A stretch of DNA of 64,000 bases from Acidobacteriota bacterium (lineage in GTDB: Bacteria > Acidobacteriota > Thermoanaerobaculia > Multivoradales > Multivoraceae), in NCBI GenBank assembly GCA_026707545.1, contig JAPOWR010000004.1:124001-188000 (forward strand). Reading direction: 5' to 3'. The notes beneath the pieces were generated by a model. That model had not been told where the DNA came from and ran no database searches. It saw only the letters and a program-made list of their open reading frames with translations. Each line of letters opens with the position of its first letter. The stretch's first letter is position 1. The position numbers and the translations under genes are program-made. Below, piece by piece: positions 27,461 to 35,233 of the stretch.

Positions 27461-29884
27461 TTACCTCCGTTGGTTTGCCAGGACCTCCAGCGCGCCGGCG
27501 AGGCCGTGCTGAGCGACGGCCTCCGCTCTCCGTTCGCTGTCGACGGGCGAGCTGGTGTAGAGCCAGTAGGACTCGGGATCGACTTCGAGGCGGACGACGC
27601 CGGCCTCTTGGGCGCGGCGCAGGTAGAGCTCGCGCTTCGGTAGCAGGCCGCGGATGGTCTGCATTTCCGTGTCGTTCAGGCGGAAGGTTGTCTGAACGCT
27701 GTCGGGTAGGTCGGGATTCGCGAGGAAGAGCTTGGTTGGGAGGGATTCAAGGAGGGCCTGGGCGCCATCGGTGTCGGTCAGGTCGACGGCGCTCTGGGTC
27801 GCCAGGACCAACGCGGCGTTGCGCTTGCGCCAGGTCTTCGCGGCTTCGGCCAGGTAGGTGAGGACGGCGCGATCGTTCAGATAGCGCCAGGCCTCGTCGA
27901 CCACCATGAGCTTGACGCGGCCGGCCTCGGCCGGATCGTCCAGGGCGAGGCGGAGGCGTTCGAGGAGGAAGAAGAGCGCGGCCTCGCAGAGGTCGTCGTG
28001 CTCTGCGGCGCCGGCGAGGTCAATGACCTGCCAGTCGGCGAGTTCGAGGGTGTCTTCTCCGCCCCCGTCGAAGAACTTGGCCCAGACCCCCTCGCCGTGC
28101 CAGCGGCTCATGGCCGGCCACATGCCGGAGGGCATGGTGCTTACCAGGTTGGAGAGGGTGCGCTCGCGGGGATCGGCGGCCTGGTAGAGGTCCTCGATGC
28201 GCTCGCGGATCTCGGTTGTGTCGGCTCCTCTGAGCGTGTAGCCGCCGATTCGGAGGAGACGGCTGACCCAGCCGGTGAGAAAGCTGAAGGTGCGCTCGCC
28301 GGCCGGGAGGCTGAAGGGCTTGAGCGCGAGCTCGTCGCCGGCGGCGTCGGGGTTGAGCTCCAGGTAGCCGCCGCCGAGGAAGTCGGTCAGCCACTTGTAG
28401 GAGCCGCCCAGGTCGAGCACGAGGACGCGCGGGCCGTAGTGCTGGGACTGCACGAGGAGGAAGTTCAAGGCGAAGCTCTTGCCGGCTCCGGTGGCGCCCA
28501 GGATGAGGGTGTGACCCACGTCGCTGCCGCCGAAGAGGTCGTAGTGGTAAGGGGTGCGCCAGGGCGTTTCGAAGGTGGCCATGGCGGGCTTTCGGAGGTG
28601 TTTGCATTCGGCCTGGCCAGGGGGCGGGCCAAAGAGGGGCGCTAGGCACGCAGCGACGCCGGCGCTGCTGAAGACGGTCCGGATCTGGCGCTTTCGAGGT
28701 TGGCCGGGCAAGCGGCTCCACCAGGCGGGAAGCTGCCCGAAGCCTTCGCGGATCAGCTTGGCGTCCGCGGCGCCGAAGATGCGGAAGAGGTCGGCGTCCA
28801 GGGCCTCGATCTGGGCCAGGTCGTCGCCGTGGAGCGCGATGTTGAGGGAGATGTCGCCGTAGGCGACGCCCTCGGTTTCGAGTTCGACGAGAGCGTGAGC
28901 GATCCGGGCCGATTCCGCGTCCGCCGCGGAGTCGACCATGGCGGCGGCCGTACCCTGGGCGTCCTGCATGTGGGCGACCATCGAGTAGCGCTTGCTGAAG
29001 TAGTGCCGTTGGACGCTCCGGATCTTGCGCCGCGAGGCGGCGAGGGGTTGCGGCCGCCACTCGAGCGAGACGGTGAGGGTCGCTTCGAGGCGGTAGAGCT
29101 CGGCTAACAGGTTCGCCCTGGCCTGAACGGGGGGCGAAGTCAGGTTGTAGAGGATGAGGGGCTGTCCGTCTAGGCGGAGGAAGCGCCGCTCGGCTTCGAG
29201 CTGGGACAGGCCGAGTCGCCAGTTCAGGGCGCTCGCGATGTGGTCGCCGTGCCAGGGTTGACCAGGCCGGTTGACCAGCTCGGAAAGGACGCCGGTGGCC
29301 TCGGCCGCGGGCAACAGCCGGATAGGGGTGACGTCGGAAGCGAGCGCGGCGGAGGCGTCGACGAGCTGACGGAAGCGTTCGGCCGCGTCGGTGACATGGC
29401 GTAGCAGGAAGGCGCACTCGTCCGGCTTGGTGCGGTTCTTGATCCACTCCTGGGCGGCCGTGAGGACGCCGGCGTTGCCGGAGCGGGCGTTGCTCTTGAG
29501 TTGGGCGTCATGGGACCACACGACGTAGGCGCGGAGGTCCTGGACGCGGCGCTCGAGAAAGCGCCGCCGTTTCTCCTGGGAGAGGGCGGCGATGCCGTCC
29601 AGACCCTCGATCGGCGAGAGCCGGCCGGGGCGGCGGAGGAGATAGAAGTAGAGACGGGTGTGGGGATCGAGGCTGCTGAGGAGCCGGAGCCAGCGACGGA
29701 GAACCTCGTCCATCTGCTGCGGAGTGCGGCCGTCGACGACGGCCGGGGAGAGGGCGGCGACGGCGAGGAGTTCGCCGTTGCGGGTAAGGCAGAACGGGTG
29801 GTCCTGGAGCCAGCCCCAATAGGGAAGCTCCTCGGCGAGGCTGCCGGCGGCCTCGTAGTTGGCGCGTTCAGCGTCCAGGTTCAT
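27461..29884 (-). CDS. trbE: Conjugal transfer ATPase TrbE (VirB4-like)
   Basis: The 807-residue protein starts at ATG 29884, overlapping the trbD stop (ATGA). The N-terminal domain carries LVELETEGVAYGDISLNIAL; the C-terminal RecA-like domain has a P-loop GATGAGKSFALNF near residue 460, a Walker B segment VKLMVVDEAWRYL near residue 660, and KRNAALVLATQSAVDLTDT after it. VirB4 ATPases power pilus biogenesis and DNA transfer. An apparent 71-codon upstream extension only overlaps trbD and is not used. Confidence 0.96.
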   Translation of the reverse strand: MNLDAERANYEAAGSLAEELPYWGWLQDHPFCLTRNGELLAVAALSPAVVDGRTPQQMDEVLRRWLRLLSSLDPHTRLYFYLLRRPGRLSPIEGLDGIAALSQEKRRRFLERRVQDLRAYVVWSHDAQLKSNARSGNAGVLTAAQEWIKNRTKPDECAFLLRHVTDAAERFRQLVDASAALASDVTPIRLLPAAEATGVLSELVNRPGQPWHGDHIASALNWRLGLSQLEAERRFLRLDGQPLILYNLTSPPVQARANLLAELYRLEATLTVSLEWRPQPLAASRRKIRSVQRHYFSKRYSMVAHMQDAQGTAAAMVDSAADAESARIAHALVELETEGVAYGDISLNIALHGDDLAQIEALDADLFRIFGAADAKLIREGFGQLPAWWSRLPGQPRKRQIRTVFSSAGVAACLAPLFGPPPGQAECKHLRKPAMATFETPWRTPYHYDLFGGSDVGHTLILGATGAGKSFALNFLLVQSQHYGPRVLVLDLGGSYKWLTDFLGGGYLELNPDAAGDELALKPFSLPAGERTFSFLTGWVSRLLRIGGYTLRGADTTEIRERIEDLYQAADPRERTLSNLVSTMPSGMWPAMSRWHGEGVWAKFFDGGGEDTLELADWQVIDLAGAAEHDDLCEAALFFLLERLRLALDDPAEAGRVKLMVVDEAWRYLNDRAVLTYLAEAAKTWRKRNAALVLATQSAVDLTDTDGAQALLESLPTKLFLANPDLPDSVQTTFRLNDTEMQTIRGLLPKRELYLRRAQEAGVVRLEVDPESYWLYTSSPVDSERRAEAVAQHGLAGALEVLANQRR

Positions 29885-30195
29885 TCGATGAGATGGAGGT
29901 GCCAGGTGGACGGTTTGCCGGCGTCGTAGCGGGTGCGGCTGGAGCCGGCCTTCGCAAGGATCGAGAGCATGTTGGGATCGCGCTTCCAGGCGAGAAAGCC
30001 GGCCACGTAGAGGACCGCGAAGATCAGCGCTCCGGTGATGATCGAGTTGAGGCCGTTCCAGACGCCCAGACCGAGCGTCATGGAGAGGAGAAACCACCGG
30101 CGTTCCACGCCCAGAATCTTCATGGGGCGTGAGAGCGCCGGGTGGCCGTACCAGGGTGTTTCGCCGCGCAAGAGGGAAGCTAGGAACCGGCCCAT
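29881..30195 (-). CDS. trbD: Conjugal transfer protein TrbD (VirB3-like)
   Basis: The 104-residue inner-membrane protein has the typical start (WYGHPALSRPMKILGVERRW) followed by two hydrophobic helices (FLLSMTLGLGVWNGLN; GALIFAVLYVAGFLAWKRDP) and a short C-terminal tail. It overlaps the preceding 53-codon gene by 16 bases and trbE by four, as expected of trbC-D-E. VirB3 proteins work with VirB4. Confidence 0.9.
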   Translation of the reverse strand: MGRFLASLLRGETPWYGHPALSRPMKILGVERRWFLLSMTLGLGVWNGLNSIITGALIFAVLYVAGFLAWKRDPNMLSILAKAGSSRTRYDAGKPSTWHLHLIE

Positions 30196-30341
30196 AGGTC
30201 AGTCAGACCGGTGGAGAGCGCGGCCATGGCGAGGGCCGCGGGGAACCGGCGCCGACGTGTGTAGCTGAAGGCGGCGAGGAGAGAGTTCGTGGCGAAGACC
30301 ATGAACGCCGGGGAGGGGAGGAGAGCGACGACTTCGGGCAT
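30180..30341 (-). CDS. 53-residue membrane protein between trbC and trbD
   Basis: ATG at 30341 follows a GGAG-like site and gives MPEVVALLPSPAFMVFATNS, with one or two short hydrophobic stretches flanking an Arg-rich turn (SYTRRRRFPAAL). It starts 14 bp after the trbC stop and overlaps trbD. No named family is recognised. Its fixed place in the overlapping trb string argues that it is real. It may be a small inner-membrane partner of TrbC or TrbD. Confidence 0.6.
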   Translation of the reverse strand: MPEVVALLPSPAFMVFATNSLLAAFSYTRRRRFPAALAMAALSTGLTDLWAGS

Positions 30342-30355
30342 CCAACTCGCTCCGC

Positions 30356-30676
30356 TCAGAAGAGCCAGTTGAGGAAGTTCGCCGCGCCCATCGTCATGCC
30401 CAGGCCGAAGATGATTCCGGCCAGGAGCTTCTTCGAGCCGCCTTCGCCGAAGGCGAACATCAAGCCGCCGATCACGAGGGCCACGAGGCTCAGGCCTCGA
30501 GCGATCGGACCGGTGAAGACGGTCTGGAGCCGGGTGACGGCGGTCTGCCACGGGCTGGTGCCCTGGGCCATGGCCAGGGCGGGAACGAGGAAGAGGAGCG
30601 TCGTGAACCGAATGGAGAGGCTCTGGAGTCGAGAAGGCGGAGCCTGCGGCTTCGCGTCGACGGTTTCCGGGGTCAT
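30356..30676 (-). CDS. trbC: Conjugal transfer pilin TrbC (VirB2-like)
   Basis: The 106-residue protein has a long leader with a hydrophobic signal (FTTLLFLVPALAMAQG), a short mature loop (SPWQTAVTRLQTVFTGPIAR), and two transmembrane helices (LSLVALVIGGLMFAFG; LLAGIIFGLGMTMGAANFL) joined by a short Gly/Lys turn. This is the VirB2/TrbC pilin pattern, in which processed pilin forms the conjugative pilus. It lies between two small membrane-protein genes at the head of the trb series. Confidence 0.88.
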   Translation of the reverse strand: MTPETVDAKPQAPPSRLQSLSIRFTTLLFLVPALAMAQGTSPWQTAVTRLQTVFTGPIARGLSLVALVIGGLMFAFGEGGSKKLLAGIIFGLGMTMGAANFLNWLF

Positions 30677-30709
30677 GGGATGTCCTCCTTGTTAGGGGGT
30701 TTGTCGGGT

Positions 30710-31027
30710 CTACTCGACGAACTCGCCTTGCTCTTGATCGGCGAGGCGCCGCGTCAAGTCCGGGTCGCCCTCCCCACGGCGGAAAGAGCGTTCGACCAGG
30801 TCGACCTTCCTGCCCACGTCGTGCAGGCCCAGACGGCGCAGCACGGCCTCCAGGGCAACCATGAAGGTGGCCGCGGCGAGGAAGGTGTAGAGCGTGATGG
30901 GTAGCCAGTACTCCTGAAGGATGAAGCGGCCATGGGGCGCGAGGAAGTCCAAGCGCGCCAAGGCGTAGAAGGCGAGGATCGCTGTCAGGGAGAGGGTCAC
31001 GCCGAAGCTGATGCGCCAGGTATGCAC
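30710..31027 (-). CDS. 105-residue membrane protein of the transfer operon
   Basis: Two or three hydrophobic segments (ISFGVTLSLTAILAFYAL; YWLPITLYTFLAAATFMVAL) are followed by a charged cytoplasmic tail (DLVERSFRRGEGDPDLTRRL). It starts 4 bp after the stop of the 101-residue gene upstream and precedes trbC by 33 bp. I do not recognise a family. Membership of the operon suggests an accessory secretion-channel or entry-exclusion role, which is only an inference. Confidence 0.7.
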   Translation of the reverse strand: MHTWRISFGVTLSLTAILAFYALARLDFLAPHGRFILQEYWLPITLYTFLAAATFMVALEAVLRRLGLHDVGRKVDLVERSFRRGEGDPDLTRRLADQEQGEFVE

Positions 31028-31031
31028 GGGA

Positions 31032-31337
31032 TCAGTCGCTGAGGACGTTCCAGATGGACCAGACGCCGACGATCAGCCCGAGGGCGATCGCGACGATCGG
31101 GAACAGCCAGAGGCGGGCGGCCCCACGTTCTGGCGGCGGCTGCGGGGTCCAGGTCCGGGGTAGAGCCGGCAGCCGGCGTGCGACAGCTAGATCGCGCTCC
31201 AGGCGGCGGCGTTCCCGGCGCTCCGCGACGGCAACGGCCACGGCGACGGCGAGGACCAGAGCGAAGCAGGCGTACAGCGACCAGCCGCTCAGAGTGTCCT
31301 GGAGCAACCTGGCGAGCGGGATGGCGGGATAGCCCAT
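31032..31337 (-). CDS. 101-residue two-helix membrane protein of the transfer operon
   Basis: ATG at 31337 has AAGGA upstream and gives MGYPAIPLARLLQDTLSGWS. There is one Ala/Val-rich transmembrane helix near residues 22-38, a basic cytoplasmic loop (ERRERRRLERDLAVARRL) and a second helix (WLFPIVAIALGLIVGVWSIW). It starts 1 bp after the stop of the 58-codon gene. A longer in-frame extension lies over that small gene and is not chosen. Function unknown. Confidence 0.65.
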   Translation of the reverse strand: MGYPAIPLARLLQDTLSGWSLYACFALVLAVAVAVAVAERRERRRLERDLAVARRLPALPRTWTPQPPPERGAARLWLFPIVAIALGLIVGVWSIWNVLSD

Positions 31338-31338
31338 G

Positions 31339-31515
31339 TCAATGGTCCTTGTTGCGGCCAGTGACGCGGGCCCAGGCTCGCTGGGCCGCGTCGAGGGGGC
31401 GGTCGGGACAAGGGGCGTCGAGATAGACGCGAAACGGGACAAGAAGCGTCAGAACGGCCACGACGTGCGCCACGGGGCCGGTTTCGGTGCCGAGAAGAGG
31501 GAGTTCGCCGGTCAT
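31339..31515 (-). CDS. 58-residue small protein with one hydrophobic helix
   Basis: ATG at 31515 overlaps the TGA of the 31512-32408 gene (ATGA), a translational-coupling arrangement, and the frame runs to TGA 31339-31341, one base before the next start. The product begins MTGELPLLGTETGPVAHVVA, has a hydrophobic stretch (VAHVVAVLTLLVPFRVYL) and a basic tail. No family recognised. The tight coupling on both sides is the main evidence. Confidence 0.6.
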   Translation of the reverse strand: MTGELPLLGTETGPVAHVVAVLTLLVPFRVYLDAPCPDRPLDAAQRAWARVTGRNKDH

Positions 31516-32408
31516 AGGTCGAGGAGGCCGTCCTCGATGCCGCCGCGGCGTCCGCCGCTATTGGCGGAGCCGCTGCTCGGAGAGGAGAGGCCGCGTAGCG
31601 CACCCGCCAGGTGGCGGGCGGCCCTGGGGCTGGACGCGAAGAGAGCGAAGCCGGCTGCGCTCTTCGCGGCAATCGAAGCGCGGGTGTAGTGCTCGGTGGT
31701 GATCTCGATGTTGACCCGGCCTTCCGTGGGGCCGTCCGGCTCGCGGGCGACCTCGATCTGGGCGTCGGGCCAGAGGATCGCTCCCTTGTCGTCAAGGGGC
31801 AGTTGAAGTCGCGCGGCGATCTCCTCGCGCAGGGCGTCGGCCGCGTCACGGCCGCGCGCTGTGCGGACGGCCTCGGTGCGTTTCATGATCTCGCTGCGCA
31901 TCTCGGCGTCAAGCAGGACTCGTCGCAGGTGGAGACCACGTTCGGCCAGGCGTTCACGCGCCGCGGCGACGGCCCGGTAGAGAGCGAGGTCGTGCTTCAG
32001 GTCGGCGCTCTTGCCCAGACCGCTCCAGGTGCGTTGGTCGGAGGCCCAGCCGCGCAAAGGGGCGACGTCGCTGGCGAGGCGTTCGCCTGCCGGTGTCGCC
32101 GTGAGGACGTTGGTGACCCGAGCGGTCTTGGTGTCTGGGAGTTCGTGCTCCTCGACCAGGCCGGCCTTCTTGAGGTTGTCGATGCCGCGACGGCCGGCGA
32201 AGAGATGGCCGTCGAACTGGCGGTCGATCAGGTCGCGTGAGGCGACGGCGCGATGGACGGCTACGTCCACCAGAGACGCCTGGAGCCGGTCCTGGAAGGA
32301 GCGGCGCTCAGGCTCCCGGCCGGCGAGCTCGCGGCGGTGGCCTCGTTCTCGAGACGGCGGCCGCTGGGCCTGCCGAAGCTCCGCTCTGGCGTCGGAGAAG
32401 CGGGTCAT
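31512..32408 (-). CDS. Winged-helix-like element protein, possible distant replication-relaxation relative
   Basis: The 298-residue protein has an Arg-rich start, then a winged-helix-like segment near residues 50-110 (VAVHRAVASRDLIDRQF, RGIDNLKKAGLVEEHELP, VLTATPAGERLASDV). A central part follows (DLALYRAVAAARERLAERGL), and a C-terminal segment with GAILWPDAQIEVA and RVNIEITTEHYTRASI recalls a restriction-fold beta core. Layout and context resemble the replication-relaxation paralogues at 14843 and 21541, but direct similarity is weak. It lies 5 bp after the ArdC-like gene. A DNA-processing role for transfer is inferred. Confidence 0.6.
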   Translation of the reverse strand: MTRFSDARAELRQAQRPPSRERGHRRELAGREPERRSFQDRLQASLVDVAVHRAVASRDLIDRQFDGHLFAGRRGIDNLKKAGLVEEHELPDTKTARVTNVLTATPAGERLASDVAPLRGWASDQRTWSGLGKSADLKHDLALYRAVAAARERLAERGLHLRRVLLDAEMRSEIMKRTEAVRTARGRDAADALREEIAARLQLPLDDKGAILWPDAQIEVAREPDGPTEGRVNIEITTEHYTRASIAAKSAAGFALFASSPRAARHLAGALRGLSSPSSGSANSGGRRGGIEDGLLDL

Positions 32409-32413
32409 CGGAT

Positions 32414-33754
32414 CTACCCGCGAGTGGGTCCGACGTCCCGGCCGTGCGCTCGTTCGGCGATCGCCCGGTCGTGAAGCGCGTGGTTCTGGGCCTGGTTGGC
32501 GAAGCTGTTGGCGACGGTGAGGACGGCCTTGCGCTCGTCTGAACTGAGCGATTGGGCGTCGATCGCGTGGTTCTCCAGGTCATCGCGAAGACCGCGGAAG
32601 TCGGCCGTCTTCGGTGTGTAGATGTTCTGCGAGGCGGTCAAGTGGACGGCCTGGAGGTCGCGGATCAACTTCTCGGGCGGGCGGTCCTCGTTGCCGTTGG
32701 GGCGCAGGACGTCCAGCGCGGCCTCAGCCGCGCGCGAGATGTTCTCGTTGAAGCGGGTGGCGGCTTGCTGTTGGGCCGCTGCTGCCTCCAGAGCCTGAGT
32801 CGGCTCGACTCCTTCGCGTCGCTCGAGCTGTTCGATGCGCTCGCGCGCGGGCTCGATCAAGTATCGGGAGATCCGCTCCGCGTCAGCGGCGGCGCGGTAG
32901 ATCTCCCTGGGGTCGTCTTCGAGCGCCTTTACCCAGCTAGCGACGTAGGCGGCGCTGTCGTTCTGGGGTTCGTGGCCCAGGCCGATCTTCTCGCCGGTCA
33001 TCATCGCGGCGATCTCGGCGCGGAGCTCCTCCCTCGCGTACTCGGGGCTGCCGAACTTCTTGCCGAGGGTGTTGCGGTTGAGGCGATCGGGGTGGCCGGT
33101 TGCGTGGCCGAGCTCGTGGATCGCGGTCTGGTAGTAGCTGCCGGTGCTGGGGAACTGGCCGGGTTCAGGCAGGACAACTTCGTCGGTACGGAGGTTGTAG
33201 TAGGCGCGGTCGCCGGCTTGGTGTTTGACGGTGACGCCGCTGGTCTCGATGATGGCGTCGGCCGCGGCGTGGCCCTCCCATTCGGGGGGAGCCGTGGCGG
33301 GCGGTCGCTCGGGGAGGCCGCCGGTCTGTTCGGCGTTGAATACTGAGTAGGTGCGGACGAACGGCTTGGGACGTTCGAGGACGGTGTAGACCGGTTCGCT
33401 GGCATCGTTGAGCTTGGGGTTTCCCTGGTCGTCCTTGGCGGGGACGAGCTTGGTGGTGGAGAAGAAGAGGATCTGAGTGGCCCGTTCGCCCCGCTGGACG
33501 TGGCCGCCGGCCTCTCTGATCTGGCGGTAGGTGGCCCATCGGTTGTCGGTGTAGCCCTTCATCTGGGCGGCGACGCCGAGGTAGAGGCTGTTGCCTCCCG
33601 CGTAGCGCCGGCCGGTTGCGAGGTTCTCCGGCAGGGAGCGCTCGCCGGGCTTCCAGGGCTTCTGGAAGGGGGCCGTTCCCTCCTTCAGTTGCCGGATGAT
33701 CTGGCGGGCGAACGTCTTGTGGTACTCGCCGACGCGGTCTTTGGAGGGGGCCAT
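32414..33754 (-). CDS. ArdC-like antirestriction protein with zinc-metallopeptidase domain
   Basis: The 446-residue protein has an N-terminal ArdC-type ssDNA-binding domain (GTAPFQKPWKPGERSLPENL, GGNSLYLGVAAQMKGYTDNR, GERATQILFF) and a central zincin domain with AIHELGHATGHPDRLNR near residues 213-229, an HExxHxxGHP-like site, plus YAREELRAEIAAMMTGEKIG. The C-terminal ~170 residues are helical and Gln/Glu-rich. ArdC-type proteins protect incoming single-stranded plasmid DNA during conjugation. Second gene of the operon, starting one base after the 79-residue gene's stop. Confidence 0.88.
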   Translation of the reverse strand: MAPSKDRVGEYHKTFARQIIRQLKEGTAPFQKPWKPGERSLPENLATGRRYAGGNSLYLGVAAQMKGYTDNRWATYRQIREAGGHVQRGERATQILFFSTTKLVPAKDDQGNPKLNDASEPVYTVLERPKPFVRTYSVFNAEQTGGLPERPPATAPPEWEGHAAADAIIETSGVTVKHQAGDRAYYNLRTDEVVLPEPGQFPSTGSYYQTAIHELGHATGHPDRLNRNTLGKKFGSPEYAREELRAEIAAMMTGEKIGLGHEPQNDSAAYVASWVKALEDDPREIYRAAADAERISRYLIEPARERIEQLERREGVEPTQALEAAAAQQQAATRFNENISRAAEAALDVLRPNGNEDRPPEKLIRDLQAVHLTASQNIYTPKTADFRGLRDDLENHAIDAQSLSSDERKAVLTVANSFANQAQNHALHDRAIAERAHGRDVGPTRG

Positions 33755-33755
33755 G

Positions 33756-33995
33756 TCAGGAGCCCGCGTCGATGTCGGCGTGGAGGACGTCGGCGAACTC
33801 GGCGCTGCCGTCGGTATGATCGACGAGGCCGAAGCGTTCGGCGAGACCCGGGGAGACAGCGACGAGGATGCCGGTCGAGAGCGAGGCGCTCAGGGCGGTG
33901 GCGAGACCTTCTTCGGTGAGGGCCTCGATTACCGGCTGGCCGTCGATGTCTTGGAGTTCGGTGTTTCCGGGTGCGATAAAGTCGATTATCGCCAC
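33756..33995 (-). CDS. 79-residue protein heading the transfer operon
   Basis: GTG at 33995 gives MAIIDFIAPGNTELQDIDGQ, followed by PVIEALTEEGLATALSASLS and GLAERFGLVDHTD. It looks like a compact alpha/beta protein. The start codon abuts the ATG of the plus-strand recombinase (33996), so the two genes share promoter sequence. A palindrome lies just inside the start (33975-33990). A degenerate copy of this gene's start lies at 37184. Function unknown; similar small proteins lead ArdC operons on other elements, from memory. Confidence 0.6.
   Translation of the reverse strand: MAIIDFIAPGNTELQDIDGQPVIEALTEEGLATALSASLSTGILVAVSPGLAERFGLVDHTDGSAEFADVLHADIDAGS
33975..33990. promoter_or_regulatory. 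Palindrome GATAA-AGTCGA-TTATC at the divergent start
   Basis: A 16-bp inverted repeat overlapping the first codons of the 79-residue gene and just upstream of the recombinase ATG. It resembles the GATAAC palindromes at 16135 and 36297, with a spacer one base longer. It also encodes part of the conserved IIDFI peptide, so the match could be coding-driven. Confidence 0.3.
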
Positions 33996-34967
33996 ATGAC
34001 CGTGCTGCTTGACAGACCTGAGGAAGTCGTTCGCCGCGACTCTCAGGACTACCCCGAGGGTCTACGTCAAGCCGGTCCCGCTGCTCTCTTTGCCGCCGAC
34101 GAGTTCTTCACCGCGAGGATCCGAAACGCCCACACCCGCCGGGCCTACCAGCGCCCCGTGATGCTCTTCCTAGAGTGGTGTAGGGATCACGAGCTTGACC
34201 TGCGTTCCGTTGCGCCTGGCGACGCCGCCAGGTTTATCGACAGCCTTCCATCCGTGTCGGTCCAGAAGCTCGCGATAGCCGCCCTACGCCAGTTCTTCGA
34301 CGTGCTCGTGACGCGTCATGCCGTGATGCTCAACCCTTTTCGCTCCGTCCGCGGGCCACGACGCGAAACCCGTGAGGGTAAAACGCCCGAGATCACTGTC
34401 CCGCAAGCTCGACAGCTCCTCGACTCTCTCGACACTGCCAGGCCGGTGGGGCTCCGCGATCGCGCGATACTGGGTACCTTGACCTACACGGGCCAGCGCG
34501 TGGGTGCGGTAGCCCGACTCCGGCTCCAAGATCTCCGCGACTACGGAGATCGTCGATCGTTCGTCTTCCGGGAGAAGCGCGGGAAGGAGCGCGAGATACC
34601 CCTCCGCTTAGACCTCGATCAATGGGTTTCCGAGTACATGGCGGCTGCGGTGCCGGAAGGCGGCCCCAAGAGAGCTCCGCTCTTTCGCACGATGTCCCAC
34701 TCCACCGCTACAGGCTTCACGAACCGTGGCATTCAGCCGTGGACCATCCGCACGCTTCTCAAGCGACGCCTCCATGACGCCGGCTTGCCTGACATCATCA
34801 CGCCGCACAGCTTCCGCGTCATGGTGGTCACCGATCTCCTGAGTCAGGACGTGCCGATCGAGGAAGTCCAGCACCTCGCGGGCCATTCCCACCCCTCGAC
34901 CACCCAGGTCTACGACCGCCGGAGGCGCCGCGTCACCCGTAACCTCGTCGGACGAATCTCCGTCTGA
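33996..34967 (+). CDS. Tyrosine recombinase (XerC/D-like), second recombinase of the element
   Basis: The 323-residue protein has an N-terminal SAM-like domain (NAHTRRAYQRPVMLFLEWCR) and a complete catalytic domain: Arg in LTYTGQRVGAVARLRL, the HSFRVMV box, LAGHSHPSTTQVYDRR with the second His and the Tyr nucleophile. It is unrelated in detail to the integrase at 51070 and sits beside the replication module, so a resolvase-like role (dimer resolution of the excised circle) is plausible. The ATG at 33996 abuts the divergent gene start; the longer frame upstream is antisense to it. Confidence 0.85.
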   Translation: MTVLLDRPEEVVRRDSQDYPEGLRQAGPAALFAADEFFTARIRNAHTRRAYQRPVMLFLEWCRDHELDLRSVAPGDAARFIDSLPSVSVQKLAIAALRQFFDVLVTRHAVMLNPFRSVRGPRRETREGKTPEITVPQARQLLDSLDTARPVGLRDRAILGTLTYTGQRVGAVARLRLQDLRDYGDRRSFVFREKRGKEREIPLRLDLDQWVSEYMAAAVPEGGPKRAPLFRTMSHSTATGFTNRGIQPWTIRTLLKRRLHDAGLPDIITPHSFRVMVVTDLLSQDVPIEEVQHLAGHSHPSTTQVYDRRRRRVTRNLVGRISV

Positions 34968-35036
34968 ACCACTCCGAGAGCGACAGCCAAGCGCCTGACG
35001 GCGCTAAGGGGCCGCGGAACCGCTCCACAGTTTCGT

Positions 35037-35157
35037 CGCTGAAAACGTACACCTAAGGTCCATCTTGGGGCGCTGAAAGCGTACACCTAAGCCAGCGATC
35101 CTTCGCTGAAAACGTACACCTAGCAAGTAGATCCAACTAGACCTGCCTAGCAAGTAG
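35037..35157. repeat. Three iteron-like repeats plus a 12-bp direct repeat
   Basis: Copies of cgctgaaaRcgtacaccta begin at 35037, 35071 and 35104, spaced 34 and 33 bp (about three helical turns), in direct orientation. They are followed by cctagcaagtag at 35119-35130 and 35146-35157. They lie 77 bp beyond the stop of the Rep gene, in the position of a plasmid replication origin. Repeated cgctgaaa...acacct units also occur at ends of IS21-type elements, so a transposon-end remnant is the alternative. Confidence 0.6.
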
Positions 35158-35233
35158 GGCGCGATGCACCTGCGGAAGGCGCCCACACGAGTGGATAATG
35201 CGGAGGAACCACAGCGAGGAGAGAGAGCCGGCC

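Noticed and set aside
35037..35122. Possible small CRISPR array
   Set aside because: Only three repeats of 19-20 bp with 14-bp spacers and no cas genes; iterons or a transposon end fit better.
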